DNA of 48,862 bases from DATDMG01 sp036518955 (GCA_036518955.1 DATDMG010000131.1:1-48862), one strand, 5' to 3'; numbered from the stretch's first letter, positions 16,574 to 24,926 are shown. The notes: generated by a model from the sequence alone, not told the origin. A program made the numbers and translations.

Positions 16574-17407
16574 TTGAACATGGCGATCGACGACCGCGAA
16601 CGCATGCAAAGCAATCAACAGGGCTGGAACCGGCGAGCCCTGGCACACGTTGACTCGACCTACTACAACCTCGAAGAGTTCCGGGCCGGCAAGAGCAGCC
16701 TCCGCTCGCTGGAGAAGGCCAAGCTGGGTGACGTATCCGGCAAGGACTTCCTGCACCTGCAGTGCCATATCGGATTGAATGCCATCTCCTGGGCCAGACT
16801 GGGCGCCAATGTCACGGCGGTGGACTTCGCCGAACAGGCCCTCGAGATCGGCCGAGATCTGGCCAAGGGCCTGGAGGTGGACAACATCACTTTCGTGCAC
16901 GCCAATATCTACGATCTGCCGCAGGTACTGGACCGCTCCTTCGACATCGTCTACACCGACTACGGAGTGCTCAACCTCCTGCCGGATCTGCCCGGCTGGG
17001 CCAAGGTCATCGCGCACTTCCTGAAGCCCGGTGGCATCTTCCACATCGTGGAGATCCATCCGATCCTGGGTGCGTTCGAAGAGGTCAACGGCGAACTGCG
17101 GCTCCGCTCGGAACTGTTCACCAGCGGCCCGCACGAGAACGACGTCTCCATCACGTACGGCGACGGATACGCGGAAGCCCGAGAGATCGATCCGTACAAG
17201 CAGTACAGCTGGCCCTGGAACCTGTCCACCGTCTTCACGGCGCTGCTCCAGGCGGGCCTGCAGATCGAGACGTTCACCGAGGTGCCCCTGGACTGCCGGC
17301 AGCGCGTGAGCTCGATGGTCCGTGACGAGCAGGAGGAAGGATTCTGGCGCCTGCCCGGCGACCCGCTCCCCCTGACGTGGACTCTCTCCGCGCGCAAGCC
17401 CGAGTAG
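16574..17407 (+). CDS. Class I SAM-dependent methyltransferase
   Basis: The protein is 277 aa. Motif I is FLHLQCHIGLNAISWARLG (residues 59-77), followed by the ribose-binding acidic residue in NVTAVDFAEQAL (Asp84), the adenine loop VHANIYDLPQ, and the post-I strand FDIVYTDYGVLNLLPDL. The C-terminal part (EIDPYKQYSWPWNLSTVFTA) is rich in aromatic residues. It presumably methylates the peptide or a precursor, but the target atom cannot be predicted. TTG at 16574 is 6 nt after AGAGG; the ATG two codons later is the alternative. Codon use is a little less GC-biased than in the flanking genes, a mild hint of separate origin. It is convergent with the thioesterase gene. Confidence 0.88.
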   Translation: MNMAIDDRERMQSNQQGWNRRALAHVDSTYYNLEEFRAGKSSLRSLEKAKLGDVSGKDFLHLQCHIGLNAISWARLGANVTAVDFAEQALEIGRDLAKGLEVDNITFVHANIYDLPQVLDRSFDIVYTDYGVLNLLPDLPGWAKVIAHFLKPGGIFHIVEIHPILGAFEEVNGELRLRSELFTSGPHENDVSITYGDGYAEAREIDPYKQYSWPWNLSTVFTALLQAGLQIETFTEVPLDCRQRVSSMVRDEQEEGFWRLPGDPLPLTWTLSARKPE

Positions 17408-17423
17408 CCGACCCCGCGCCATA

Positions 17424-17460
17424 CGTGCCCGGGCGCGGCCTTCGGGTCGGCCCGGGCACG
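17424..17460. terminator. Bidirectional hairpin between convergent genes
   Basis: cgtgcccggg (17424-17433) pairs with cccgggcacg (17451-17460) around a loop containing ttcggg. It lies 17 bases after the methyltransferase stop and 8 bases beyond the thioesterase stop on the other strand. Actinomycete terminators often lack a U-run, as here. Confidence 0.7.
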
Positions 17461-17467
17461 TTCCTCC

Positions 17468-18277
17468 TCACGGCCCACCATGGCCGACCGTTGGATCCAG
17501 GGAACCGTGTCCTGGCCGGCGTCGACGAGGCCCGTTCCGGATCGCCTCGCAGAATTCGGTGAGCTGGTCGCGGTAATAGAAGTGGCCGCCAGCCAGCGTC
17601 CGGTGCTCGAAGTCGCCGGTCGTCCATGCCTGCCAGGCCGCAAGGTGCTCGTCGGTCACCCACGGGTCGTCCGTCCCGCCGAGCGCAAGCACGGGGACGG
17701 TCAGCGGTCCGGCAAGGGGCCGGTACCGCGCCAACATCAGGTAGTCGGACCGCATGACCGGGATCGCGTAGTCGGCGATATCGTCCGCACCAACCGTTGA
17801 TCCCGCCGTGACCGCGCCATGGGCGATCTCGGCGAGCCAGTCCTCGCGCCCCATCGACAACACCCGGCCGACGTCGAGACGACAGCGGTCCGGGGGCCGC
17901 GCGGCTGACACCACCACCCATGCCGGTGCCCGGCCCATCGCCGTCAGCAGCGAGGCGATCTCATAGCACAGAACGCCGCCCATGCTGTGTCCGACGAGGA
18001 CCAGGGTGCTGGTGCCGTGCCGGACGATCTCGCGGGCTGCCTGCTCCGCCAGGTCGGACAGCCCGGAGGAGAACGGCTCGGTGATGCGGGGCCCGCGCCC
18101 CGGGTACTGAAGTACCAGCGCGGTATCGCCCGACCGCAGCAGCCCGGCCGGCAGGTCGGCGAACGAGTACGCACTGCCCCCCGCGAACGGGGCGAGCACG
18201 AACGTCAGGGCCGCCGCGTCACCGACGTCACCGAAACGCCAGAGCAGTGGGGTGATCGGCCTGCGGCTCCCCCTCAC
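17468..18277 (-). CDS. Type II (editing) thioesterase
   Basis: The 269-aa alpha/beta hydrolase is of the GrsT/RifR type. It begins LTFVLAPFAGGSAYSFADLP, has the nucleophile motif VLVGHSMGGVLCYE (Ser98), the acid-bearing strand VLALGGTDDPWVTDE, and the catalytic His in LAGGHFYYRDQ. Such enzymes remove misprimed or stalled acyl groups from carrier proteins. The GTG start overlaps the stop of the FkbH-like gene (GTGA), making it the last gene of the 28-kb minus-strand series. No integrated thioesterase domain exists in the window, so this enzyme might also contribute to product release, although that is not its usual job. Confidence 0.92.
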   Translation of the reverse strand: MRGSRRPITPLLWRFGDVGDAAALTFVLAPFAGGSAYSFADLPAGLLRSGDTALVLQYPGRGPRITEPFSSGLSDLAEQAAREIVRHGTSTLVLVGHSMGGVLCYEIASLLTAMGRAPAWVVVSAARPPDRCRLDVGRVLSMGREDWLAEIAHGAVTAGSTVGADDIADYAIPVMRSDYLMLARYRPLAGPLTVPVLALGGTDDPWVTDEHLAAWQAWTTGDFEHRTLAGGHFYYRDQLTEFCEAIRNGPRRRRPGHGSLDPTVGHGGP

Positions 18278-19851
18278 CGATCCACCGTCCGGACGACGAT
18301 GGTCCGGCCGTCGCTGTCCCACGTGCGCTCCTGGGCCTCGGCGGCGAACCTCAGCGCCACACCGTTGCGCCCGGTGGGAGTCACGGCGAGTTCGACCCTG
18401 CCGCAACCGTGGCGGCCCGCGATGTCCACGATCTCGCGGAGGACGAGCGGCTCGACGCCGCGGCCCATCACCGGGCAGGACACCGAGAACACCTCGACAC
18501 GGCAGACACCGGAGGCGAATGCCAGGCCGGCCACCGCGCCCAAGCCGTAGTCACCGAATCTGTCCCGCACGCCGGCCGTGAGGAGCAGCCGATCGCTGCC
18601 GGCGACGAAGTCGGCCGGGTCGAACCCGTCGGGCACCGGGCCGAGCACGAAATCCTTGGACCGCGCCAGCAACTCGGCCACCGCCGAGCCGGCATCGTCC
18701 GGCTCGTCGAACGTGACCGAGACGCCCAGGCCGGACACGAATTCCTCCAGCGACAGCGTCTGCGGAGATTGCCCCGGAGGCGACGGGAGGGCCGCTCCGG
18801 GCCGCCTCGGCAAAGGCCTGTCGAAGACGCCGGCCTCCTGGATCTCGGCCGGCCAGGCCTCGGGTGCCGGCCCGAGCAGGATCGGATCGAGTCCGTCGAT
18901 CGTGGCGGCCGCTTCCGCCAGCTCGGGATCCCCGGTCAGCAGCCAACTGGGCCCGAGCCGGGCGGCCAGCGCGCGCAACGGCCCGGGGCCCGCTCCCGCC
19001 ACCCAGTCGGCGGCCAGGGACGGCGCCAGCGGAGCCCAACCGCCGCTCAGCGCCATCGGCGACCTGTCGTGACCGTCCACCACGGCGAAACGCATGCCGG
19101 CCTTGCCGAGACGTAGCAGCGGGTCACGGAGAACCTCCGCGTTCGCCTGCGTCAGAAGGTCATCACCGAGGACCGCGGAACGGGGAACACCGCCGAAGCG
19201 GACCCGCACCAGCCGGGCGATGTCCCATCCAAGTCGCCAGAACACCTCATCCGTGTAGGGAATGCGAGCGAACGCGTAGAGCGCCGGATGGTGGGCACGC
19301 AGGCCCCCGACATCGCGTACCGCCTCCTCCGCGTCCGCCACCTGGACATGGACCCGACCGGCGAGCCGCAGCCGCAGCCGCTGCCTGGTCGCCATGGCGG
19401 CGGCGGCGACCCCGTCAGGATGCCCGGCGTCGGCCACTCCGCCCCCCCGCTGGGGAAGGGCGGGAAGCACGAACACCAGGCAGCTCTCCCTCCGATCGGC
19501 GGCCGCCAGAGCCGCGTCCGCGAGCCGCATGAGCTCGCCCTCCTCATCACCCTCCGGCATCTCCTCCCAGCGAGGGGCGACCACGAGCACGTCCGGGGCG
19601 AGCCGGGCCATCGGCCCGCGGTCGTCGAGGCATTGAGGCATGATCTGGTTGAACGGCCCGACGACGATCTCGGGGACGAGACCCGCGTCCACGAGCGCCA
19701 CGTGCAGGTACGGCTCGATCGGGTCGATCGTGTAGGAGGCCAGGAGCCCTATGGTCAGGACGGCGGGAGCGGCCGGCAGGCGCCGTCGACGGGCCCGCAC
19801 GCCGGCGGCCGCGTCAGCCACGGTGTCCGTCTTGGCCGCCGGCACCGTCAC
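18274..19851 (-). CDS. FkbH-like protein with degenerate HAD centre and GNAT-like C-terminus
   Basis: The protein is 525 aa. Residues 31-215 match the FkbH N-terminal domain (LLASYTIDPIEPYLHVAL, VVGPFNQIMPQCLDD, PDVLVVAPRW, ARIPYTDEVFWRLGWDIARL). Residues 222-365 correspond in position to the HAD phosphatase, but its motifs are lost: VLGDDLLTQ stands where DxDNTLW is expected, AVVDGHD replaces the SKN segment, and LLTGDPELAEAA replaces the FLDDNPxE motif. Residues 368-505 resemble the C-terminal GNAT-like part (VRDRFGDYGLGAVAG, SVSCPVMGRGVEPLVL, TPTGRNG). True FkbH enzymes load glyceryl from 1,3-bisphosphoglycerate onto a carrier protein; this one cannot use the HAD chemistry and may serve as an acyltransferase or binding partner for domain X of NRPS-B. 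The ATG overlaps the E2 stop (ATGA). Confidence 0.75.
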   Translation of the reverse strand: MTVPAAKTDTVADAAAGVRARRRRLPAAPAVLTIGLLASYTIDPIEPYLHVALVDAGLVPEIVVGPFNQIMPQCLDDRGPMARLAPDVLVVAPRWEEMPEGDEEGELMRLADAALAAADRRESCLVFVLPALPQRGGGVADAGHPDGVAAAAMATRQRLRLRLAGRVHVQVADAEEAVRDVGGLRAHHPALYAFARIPYTDEVFWRLGWDIARLVRVRFGGVPRSAVLGDDLLTQANAEVLRDPLLRLGKAGMRFAVVDGHDRSPMALSGGWAPLAPSLAADWVAGAGPGPLRALAARLGPSWLLTGDPELAEAAATIDGLDPILLGPAPEAWPAEIQEAGVFDRPLPRRPGAALPSPPGQSPQTLSLEEFVSGLGVSVTFDEPDDAGSAVAELLARSKDFVLGPVPDGFDPADFVAGSDRLLLTAGVRDRFGDYGLGAVAGLAFASGVCRVEVFSVSCPVMGRGVEPLVLREIVDIAGRHGCGRVELAVTPTGRNGVALRFAAEAQERTWDSDGRTIVVRTVDR

Positions 19852-21047
19852 CGGGCCTCCTCGTCGCGCACACCTGCCGGGACGTACCCGGCCACCACGG
19901 CAGCGGTCGCGCCGGCGACGGACAAGGCGCCGAGCTCGGAAGGTGACTCGAGCGCCGACTTGATCGCCTTCAGGAACTCGACCGCGGTCCTGCCGTTGAT
20001 GAACCGGTGGTCATAGGCGAGCCCGACGACGGTCACCGAGCGCGGAGCGACACCACCGTCGGCGGTGAACACGACCTCATGCCGGATGCCGCCGAGCGAG
20101 ACCGCGCAGGTCTGGCCCGGGGCGACGATGGGTTGGGCGAGCAGGACGTCGTCGTCGTTGTTCAGCGACAGGAGAATGTTGGCATCGTTGAGATCCTCCG
20201 CCGCAAAGGTCTCCCGAACGGCCTGGAAGCGGTAGTCCATCAACAGGCCGGCGATCTCGTCGAGCGGCCGCTCTCCTGCGTTCTTCACCACTGGTGCGTA
20301 GAGTCCCCGCCCGACATCGATGGTGACGCCGACGTGTGCCGCCTCGGGCAGCGGCATGTTCTCGGCGGGGGTGCCGTAGCAGAGGGGAAATCGCCCGCAG
20401 AGCCGGCCGAGCACGGCCACGAGCAGCTCGGGAAGCCCGATGAGGGCTACCGACCTCTTCGAAAGCTCACGGCCGGTGGCCACGGCGCGGTCGACGGTGA
20501 CGATGACGGCGGTGAAGGCGGCCGGGATCTCGTGATGAGACTGTGTTACCGCCGCGGCCACGGCGCGCTGCACCCGGTTCGGGGCGTACGTTGCCGTGCT
20601 GCTCTCCGGCTGCCCTTCGCCGAGCAGCCGGTGTACGTCGGCCTCGCGGATGATCCGCAGACCCAGCCGGGCCAGGGCGGCCGGCTGGATCCCGTGCTGA
20701 TCTGCCAGCAGCCGGGCGGGTTCGGTCAGGGTCACCAGCCCAGCGACGCCGTCGTCCTCGGATCCGGCGGCGGGCTGCGCGCGACGGGCCGCCAGGAACT
20801 CCTGCCGGTCCGTCTCGGACGCGAAGAGGTGGGCGATGACGTCCCCCTGACCGCGCTCAGCCGGGGTGTCGACCAGCCGCTGGAGGATGCCGCCACGTTC
20901 GCAGCAGAGCTCCTCGGCCGCTTTCGAGGTCTCGATCACGATGATCGGGTCGCCCTCGTTCACTACCTGCCCGTCCTCCGCGAGCCATTCGACGAGCACG
21001 TAGGCGGTGTCGTTGCTGTTGAGCTTCGGCACCTCGATGTCGATCAC
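19848..21047 (-). CDS. 2-oxoacid dehydrogenase E2-like acyltransferase with lipoyl domain
   Basis: The protein is 399 aa. The N-terminal lipoyl domain (residues 1-80) carries the lipoyl Lys42 in VIETSKAAEEL. A peripheral-subunit-binding-like segment (ARLLADQHGIQPAALARLG, near residues 120-150) links to the catalytic acyltransferase domain, which ends VVGLAYDHRFINGRTAVEFLK. The normal catalytic motif HRxxDG reads HRFING: His347 is kept, but the Asp is replaced by Asn351. It probably passes an acyl group from E1 through lipoate to CoA or to a carrier protein; the dedicated MbtH-ACP upstream in the same operon is the obvious acceptor. GTG start within GTGA overlap with E1beta, preceded by AAGGGAG. 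E3 is not encoded here. Confidence 0.88.
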   Translation of the reverse strand: MIDIEVPKLNSNDTAYVLVEWLAEDGQVVNEGDPIIVIETSKAAEELCCERGGILQRLVDTPAERGQGDVIAHLFASETDRQEFLAARRAQPAAGSEDDGVAGLVTLTEPARLLADQHGIQPAALARLGLRIIREADVHRLLGEGQPESSTATYAPNRVQRAVAAAVTQSHHEIPAAFTAVIVTVDRAVATGRELSKRSVALIGLPELLVAVLGRLCGRFPLCYGTPAENMPLPEAAHVGVTIDVGRGLYAPVVKNAGERPLDEIAGLLMDYRFQAVRETFAAEDLNDANILLSLNNDDDVLLAQPIVAPGQTCAVSLGGIRHEVVFTADGGVAPRSVTVVGLAYDHRFINGRTAVEFLKAIKSALESPSELGALSVAGATAAVVAGYVPAGVRDEEAR

Positions 21048-22081
21048 ACCGAACTCCCTTCGCCACGGAGGTCCGCGAGGATGGCCTCGCGGATCGTGTC
21101 GGCCTGTACCAGGACCTCGCGTTCCAGATGGACGGCCGACGGAACAACGCTGTCGGCCGAGTGGATGAGCCGGACGGGCCTGCGGAGCCGCCCCCACAGC
21201 CGCTCGTGCAGGACGTGCGCGACCTCAGCACCCCAGGTCCCGCCCGTGGTGCTCTCCTCGACGACGCAGACGTACGAGGCCCGGCGCACAGCGCTCAGCA
21301 ACGCCTCGGCCTCCACCGGGTACAGCCGGGAGGGGACCACCAGCCGGCAGGCGATCTCGTCACGCAGCAGCAGGCTGCGCATGGCTGCCACGGCGCGCTC
21401 CGCCATGCCGCCGGGCGCGATGATGAGGCAGTCCGTGTCGCCGTCGGCCTCGGTGAACACATGCGCCGGGGCGATGTCCGCGGCGCCGAGGAAGCCGTAG
21501 TCGAACAGGTCGTCCACCTGGCCGTCGGCGGCGGCCCGTCGTGTGTAGAGCACCTTGTCCTCGATGAAGACGCACGGTTCACCGAGTGCGAGCATGTGGG
21601 CCAGCACCGTCCGGTTGTCGTGGAACGGTGACAACTCGAACAGCGACAGTCCGGGGATCCCGATGAAGTGCTTGAGCAGGCTCTGGCTGTGCGTCGGGCC
21701 GTAGCCGCGGTTGCCGCCGGAGGGGCAGCGCACCACCATGCGCATGGGGTGCCGATGCCCGTACATGGACACGGACTTGCTGGCGACATTGAGCAGTTGG
21801 TCGAACGCCAGACCGACGAAGTCGCCGAACATGATCTCAACGATGGCCGCGTCCCCGGCCAGCGCGAGCCCGGCGGCGACTCCGACTATGCCGTTCTCGC
21901 TGATCGGCGTGGAAATCACCCGGTCCGGATGGGCCTGCGTCAGCCCGCGGGTCACCTTGAACGCCCCTCCGTACGGGTCGGCGATGTCCTCACCGAGCAC
22001 GTAGAGCCGGGAGTCGGCCCGCATGCGCTCGTGCAGCGCACTGTTGAGGTTCTCCACCACCCGTGCCGGCCGCTCGTTCAC
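21044..22081 (-). CDS. 2-oxoacid dehydrogenase-like E1 component, beta subunit
   Basis: The protein is 345 aa of the transketolase-like pyrimidine-binding family. It shows LYVLGEDIADPYGGAFKVT, the TPP-activating Glu62 in TPISENGIVGVAAGLA, EIMFGDFVGLAFDQLLNVA and the C-terminal domain CLIIAPGGMAERAV and VVEESTTGGTWGAEVAHVL. It pairs with the alpha subunit encoded just upstream (ATGA overlap) to form a heterotetrameric E1 that decarboxylates a 2-oxoacid or splits a ketose. The substrate cannot be deduced: pyruvate, a branched oxoacid, hydroxypyruvate or a ketose phosphate are all possible. In naphthyridinomycin and quinocarcin pathways related enzymes deliver a hydroxyacetyl unit to a carrier protein, a useful precedent. 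Confidence 0.92.
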   Translation of the reverse strand: MNERPARVVENLNSALHERMRADSRLYVLGEDIADPYGGAFKVTRGLTQAHPDRVISTPISENGIVGVAAGLALAGDAAIVEIMFGDFVGLAFDQLLNVASKSVSMYGHRHPMRMVVRCPSGGNRGYGPTHSQSLLKHFIGIPGLSLFELSPFHDNRTVLAHMLALGEPCVFIEDKVLYTRRAAADGQVDDLFDYGFLGAADIAPAHVFTEADGDTDCLIIAPGGMAERAVAAMRSLLLRDEIACRLVVPSRLYPVEAEALLSAVRRASYVCVVEESTTGGTWGAEVAHVLHERLWGRLRRPVRLIHSADSVVPSAVHLEREVLVQADTIREAILADLRGEGSSV

Positions 22082-23025
22082 GCCGCGCTCCAGACCGACG
22101 GCGGCCTCGCGGCGACCTCAGCCACCAGCCGGGCGACCCGTTCCGCCGCGACCGCGTCGGCGTCCGCGAACCGCTCCCCGAGTTCCGCCCGGTACAGCGG
22201 ATACCAGTCGCTCGCCCGCACCCGTCGCAATTCCGCGTCGGTCCGGGTGTCGTCGCTCTTGCTGTGCGGCCCGAGGCGGTTCGTGACGAACTCCAGGACC
22301 AGCGGAGCGCCGTCGCGCACCGTGGCGACGAGCGGCCCCACCGCGGTCCGGAGCGCGGCCAGGCTGGTGCTGTCGACCCGTAGGTGGGCGATGCCGAACG
22401 CCGCGGCGCGATCCCGGATGGTACCCGCCATCTGCGCGGCGGTGGCCGTCGACTGGGCAATGCCGTTGTTCTCGACGATGACGAGCAGTGGCAGCCGCCA
22501 CAGCGCTGCCAGGTTGAGCGCTTCGTACACCGCGCCCTCACCCCAGGTGCCGTCGCCGATGTAGGCGAGTGCCAGAGCTCCGGGAACGTGCCGCTTGAGA
22601 TGGAGGGCGACCCCCGCCGCGACCGGCAGACTCTCCCCCTGCACGCCGGTGGACAGGTACCGGTCGCGGAAGATGTGCTGGCTCCCGCCGACACCATTGC
22701 AGACGGCACCCTCCCGGCCCATGATCTCCGCGAGCAGGCCGGCAGGGTCGCCGAATCTGGCGATGTAGTGGCCGTGGCCGCGGTGGTTGCTGAACACGTA
22801 GTCGGACTCGCCCAGCAAGGGGGCCAGGGCGACCGGCACGTACTCCTGTCCCAGGCAGGTGTGCGTCGTGCCGTGCACCTCGCCCCGCGTGAACAGGTCG
22901 AGCAGGGCGAGCTCGAAGTGGCGGATGAGCAACATCGTCGCCAGGTCGGCGTCCGACGGTGGCGAGAGCCGTCCGGCATCGTCCGGCAGCGTCACGATCG
23001 TCGTCCTCGCAATGTCGTCGGTCAC
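22078..23025 (-). CDS. 2-oxoacid dehydrogenase-like E1 component, alpha subunit
   Basis: The protein is 315 aa. The thiamine-diphosphate/Mg motif spans GDG at 157-159 (AYIGDGTWGEG) to Asn187 in VIVENNGIA. Family features include THTCLGQEYVPVAL, FSNHRGHGHYIAR, and GVGGSQHIF. It forms the E1 enzyme with the beta subunit downstream. It is shorter than the E1alpha of central pyruvate dehydrogenases at its N-terminus and resembles the acetoin/branched-chain type. The gene follows the MbtH-ACP gene by 48 nt, so the carrier protein, E1 and E2 are co-transcribed and stoichiometric. The position inside the NRPS operon argues for a biosynthetic rather than catabolic role. Confidence 0.93.
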   Translation of the reverse strand: MTDDIARTTIVTLPDDAGRLSPPSDADLATMLLIRHFELALLDLFTRGEVHGTTHTCLGQEYVPVALAPLLGESDYVFSNHRGHGHYIARFGDPAGLLAEIMGREGAVCNGVGGSQHIFRDRYLSTGVQGESLPVAAGVALHLKRHVPGALALAYIGDGTWGEGAVYEALNLAALWRLPLLVIVENNGIAQSTATAAQMAGTIRDRAAAFGIAHLRVDSTSLAALRTAVGPLVATVRDGAPLVLEFVTNRLGPHSKSDDTRTDAELRRVRASDWYPLYRAELGERFADADAVAAERVARLVAEVAARPPSVWSAA

Positions 23026-23073
23026 GTGGTGGTCCTTTCCCCGGATCTGCGCCGAGCGGGCCGGGCGCTTCGG

Positions 23074-23511
23074 TCAGGCGAGCGCGTTCTTGGCCCGCAG
23101 CGTCTCCCGGATGGCGGCGACCGACGTCAGCCCACGGATCTCGGCCCGGGTCAGCGAGATGTCGAAGGTGTGCTCCAGCGCCGTGACGACCTGGATGTGC
23201 TTGAGACTCGTCCACGCGCCGGACCTGCCCGGCCCGGACTCGTCGTCGATATCCGCCGGGTCTGTCTCCAGAATCTCTGCGATGAGTTTGACCAGCGGCG
23301 TGGCGTCGGACGCGACCTCACGGAGGGATCGTGGGCGCATGTCCGTCCACACCTCCTCGATGTAGGCGAGACATTCCTCTTTGCTCGCCGTCTTCCCGGC
23401 GTCACGCCATCCTGGCGCGTTCTCCTTGTGGTCCGGCCAGATGGAGTACTGTTCCTCGTCGTTCACGACCACCCGGTACGTGGGGTCGGTCGGGGCGGCG
23501 GTGTCCGTCAT
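23074..23511 (-). CDS. MbtH-like protein fused to an acyl carrier protein
   Basis: The 145-aa protein has two parts. Residues 10-65 are a full MbtH-like protein: VVVNDEEQYSIWPDHKENA, APGWRDAG, CLAYIEEVWTDMRP. Such proteins bind and activate A domains. Residues 70-140 are an acyl carrier protein: LVKLIAEILETDPADIDDE, then GAWTSLKHIQVVTALE with Ser102 as the probable phosphopantetheine site, and ISLTRAEIRGLTSVAAI. The carrier half is of the stand-alone type seen with FkbH enzymes, not a PCP (no GGxS). ATG at 23511 with GGAAGGAAA upstream gives this exact fusion; the further upstream residues are unrelated. It likely holds the acyl unit made by E1/E2 while tethering it to an A-domain-containing NRPS. 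Confidence 0.88.
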   Translation of the reverse strand: MTDTAAPTDPTYRVVVNDEEQYSIWPDHKENAPGWRDAGKTASKEECLAYIEEVWTDMRPRSLREVASDATPLVKLIAEILETDPADIDDESGPGRSGAWTSLKHIQVVTALEHTFDISLTRAEIRGLTSVAAIRETLRAKNALA

Positions 23512-23534
23512 GGATGTTTCCTTCCAGTGGGCGC

Positions 23535-24893
23535 TCAGTTGACGGGCGCGGTACCGGGAGCCGCCGGGGAGGACTCGACCTCGCCGCCCCCGTCCGGCAG
23601 GAGTGCCTCCGCGTTGCGGATGGTGGGATGGAGAAAACCGATCAGGCCGACGACGGCAGCGGCCAGGCCGGACACGATGAACAGCACGGCGATCCCGCTG
23701 CCCGGTCCGGTGCCGGTGACGGCGCCGAAGACCGGTGCGAGCCACCCGTCCGGCCGCATGGCGGGCTCGAGGACGTGGTCGGCGAGCAGGCCGGCGGAGA
23801 GATACGCCAAGGGGCTCGCGATGTTCTCGGTCATCTGGACGGCGGCGAAGATGCGCCCCTGGAGACGGGGTGGAGTCTTCTCCTGCCAGATGCTCTGGTT
23901 GTAGCCGTCGATGAAGGGCAGGGCCCCCCAGCCGAAGAACAACGCGATCGACCAGATCCAGATGCCGTCGAAGCCGAAGAGCATCCGCCCCGGAATGCCC
24001 AGGACGAGGATGGCGACGAGCATGCGGGAGATCTTCTTCTCGGTGGGCTTGAGCATGGCCAGCACGACGCCCGCCCCCGTGCCACCGATCGCCCCGATGG
24101 CCTGGACGAGGCCCACCGCATTGACCGAGTCGCCCGTACGGGCGAGGACCATCGGCTGGAACAGCACCCAGCCGAACGCAGACAGAAAGCTGACCGCGAG
24201 CATGGTCATCAGCAGCCCGACCAGCGGGGGCCGGCGCGCGATGTACGAGAAGGCCAGGCCCATGTCCCGCCGGAACCCGGACGCCCCCTTCAGGGCGTGG
24301 TCACGGACCGGGTTGGGCGGCAGCGTGACGGCGAACACCGCGGCGACCGCCAGCGCGTACCCGGCCGCGTCGACGGCGAGGACCGGGGCGATCCCGATCG
24401 CCGACATCAGGGGTGCGGCAATGGCGGGGGCGGCAATGTACGGCGCCGCCCGCAGCAAGCCCATCATCGCATTGGCCCGAGTATAACTGCCCTTCTCCAT
24501 CATCAGGGTGATGGCGGCGCCGTACGCGGGCGCCTGGAACGCGAGGAACGCGCCGGTCAAGAAGTTCACGAAGTACAGCTGCCAGAGCTGCGCATCCCCG
24601 GTCAGGTAGACGACCAACAGCGCCAGGGTCACCACCCCCGCACCCACGTCTGAGGCGATGATGGTGATGCGGCGGTCCCACCGGTCGATCAGCGCCCCCG
24701 CGAGGGGCGAGAAGAGGATAGTTGCGCCGAACGCGACGAACGTGAGCAAGGTGACGTCGAGAGCCGAATGCGTGTCCTCATAGACACGGATGCCGATGGC
24801 GAAGTTCGTCATCCGGGTGCCGACCGTCGACAATATCTGACCGACCCACATCACGGTGAACCCGGCGAAACCTGAAGCACGCCTCAAAGACAA
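23535..24893 (-). CDS. MFS transporter, probable product exporter
   Basis: The protein is 452 aa with 12 predicted transmembrane helices. It begins FAGFTVMWVGQILSTVGTRM, typical of the macrolide-efflux-like (MefA/DHA3) branch, with ATILFSPLAGALIDRWDRR matching the loop 2-3 motif. The second half starts PLVGLLMTMLAVSFLSAFGW and includes GYNQSIWQEKTPPRLQGRIFA, also characteristic of that branch. It probably exports the cluster product and may provide self-resistance. TTG at 24893 is used, with GCGAGGA just upstream; no better start is in frame. It lies 33 nt after NRPS-B and 23 nt before the MbtH-ACP gene, consistent with one transcript. Confidence 0.9.
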   Translation of the reverse strand: MSLRRASGFAGFTVMWVGQILSTVGTRMTNFAIGIRVYEDTHSALDVTLLTFVAFGATILFSPLAGALIDRWDRRITIIASDVGAGVVTLALLVVYLTGDAQLWQLYFVNFLTGAFLAFQAPAYGAAITLMMEKGSYTRANAMMGLLRAAPYIAAPAIAAPLMSAIGIAPVLAVDAAGYALAVAAVFAVTLPPNPVRDHALKGASGFRRDMGLAFSYIARRPPLVGLLMTMLAVSFLSAFGWVLFQPMVLARTGDSVNAVGLVQAIGAIGGTGAGVVLAMLKPTEKKISRMLVAILVLGIPGRMLFGFDGIWIWSIALFFGWGALPFIDGYNQSIWQEKTPPRLQGRIFAAVQMTENIASPLAYLSAGLLADHVLEPAMRPDGWLAPVFGAVTGTGPGSGIAVLFIVSGLAAAVVGLIGFLHPTIRNAEALLPDGGGEVESSPAAPGTAPVN

Positions 24894-24926
24894 CTCGTGT
24901 CCTCGCTCTCTGCATCCTCGATCACG

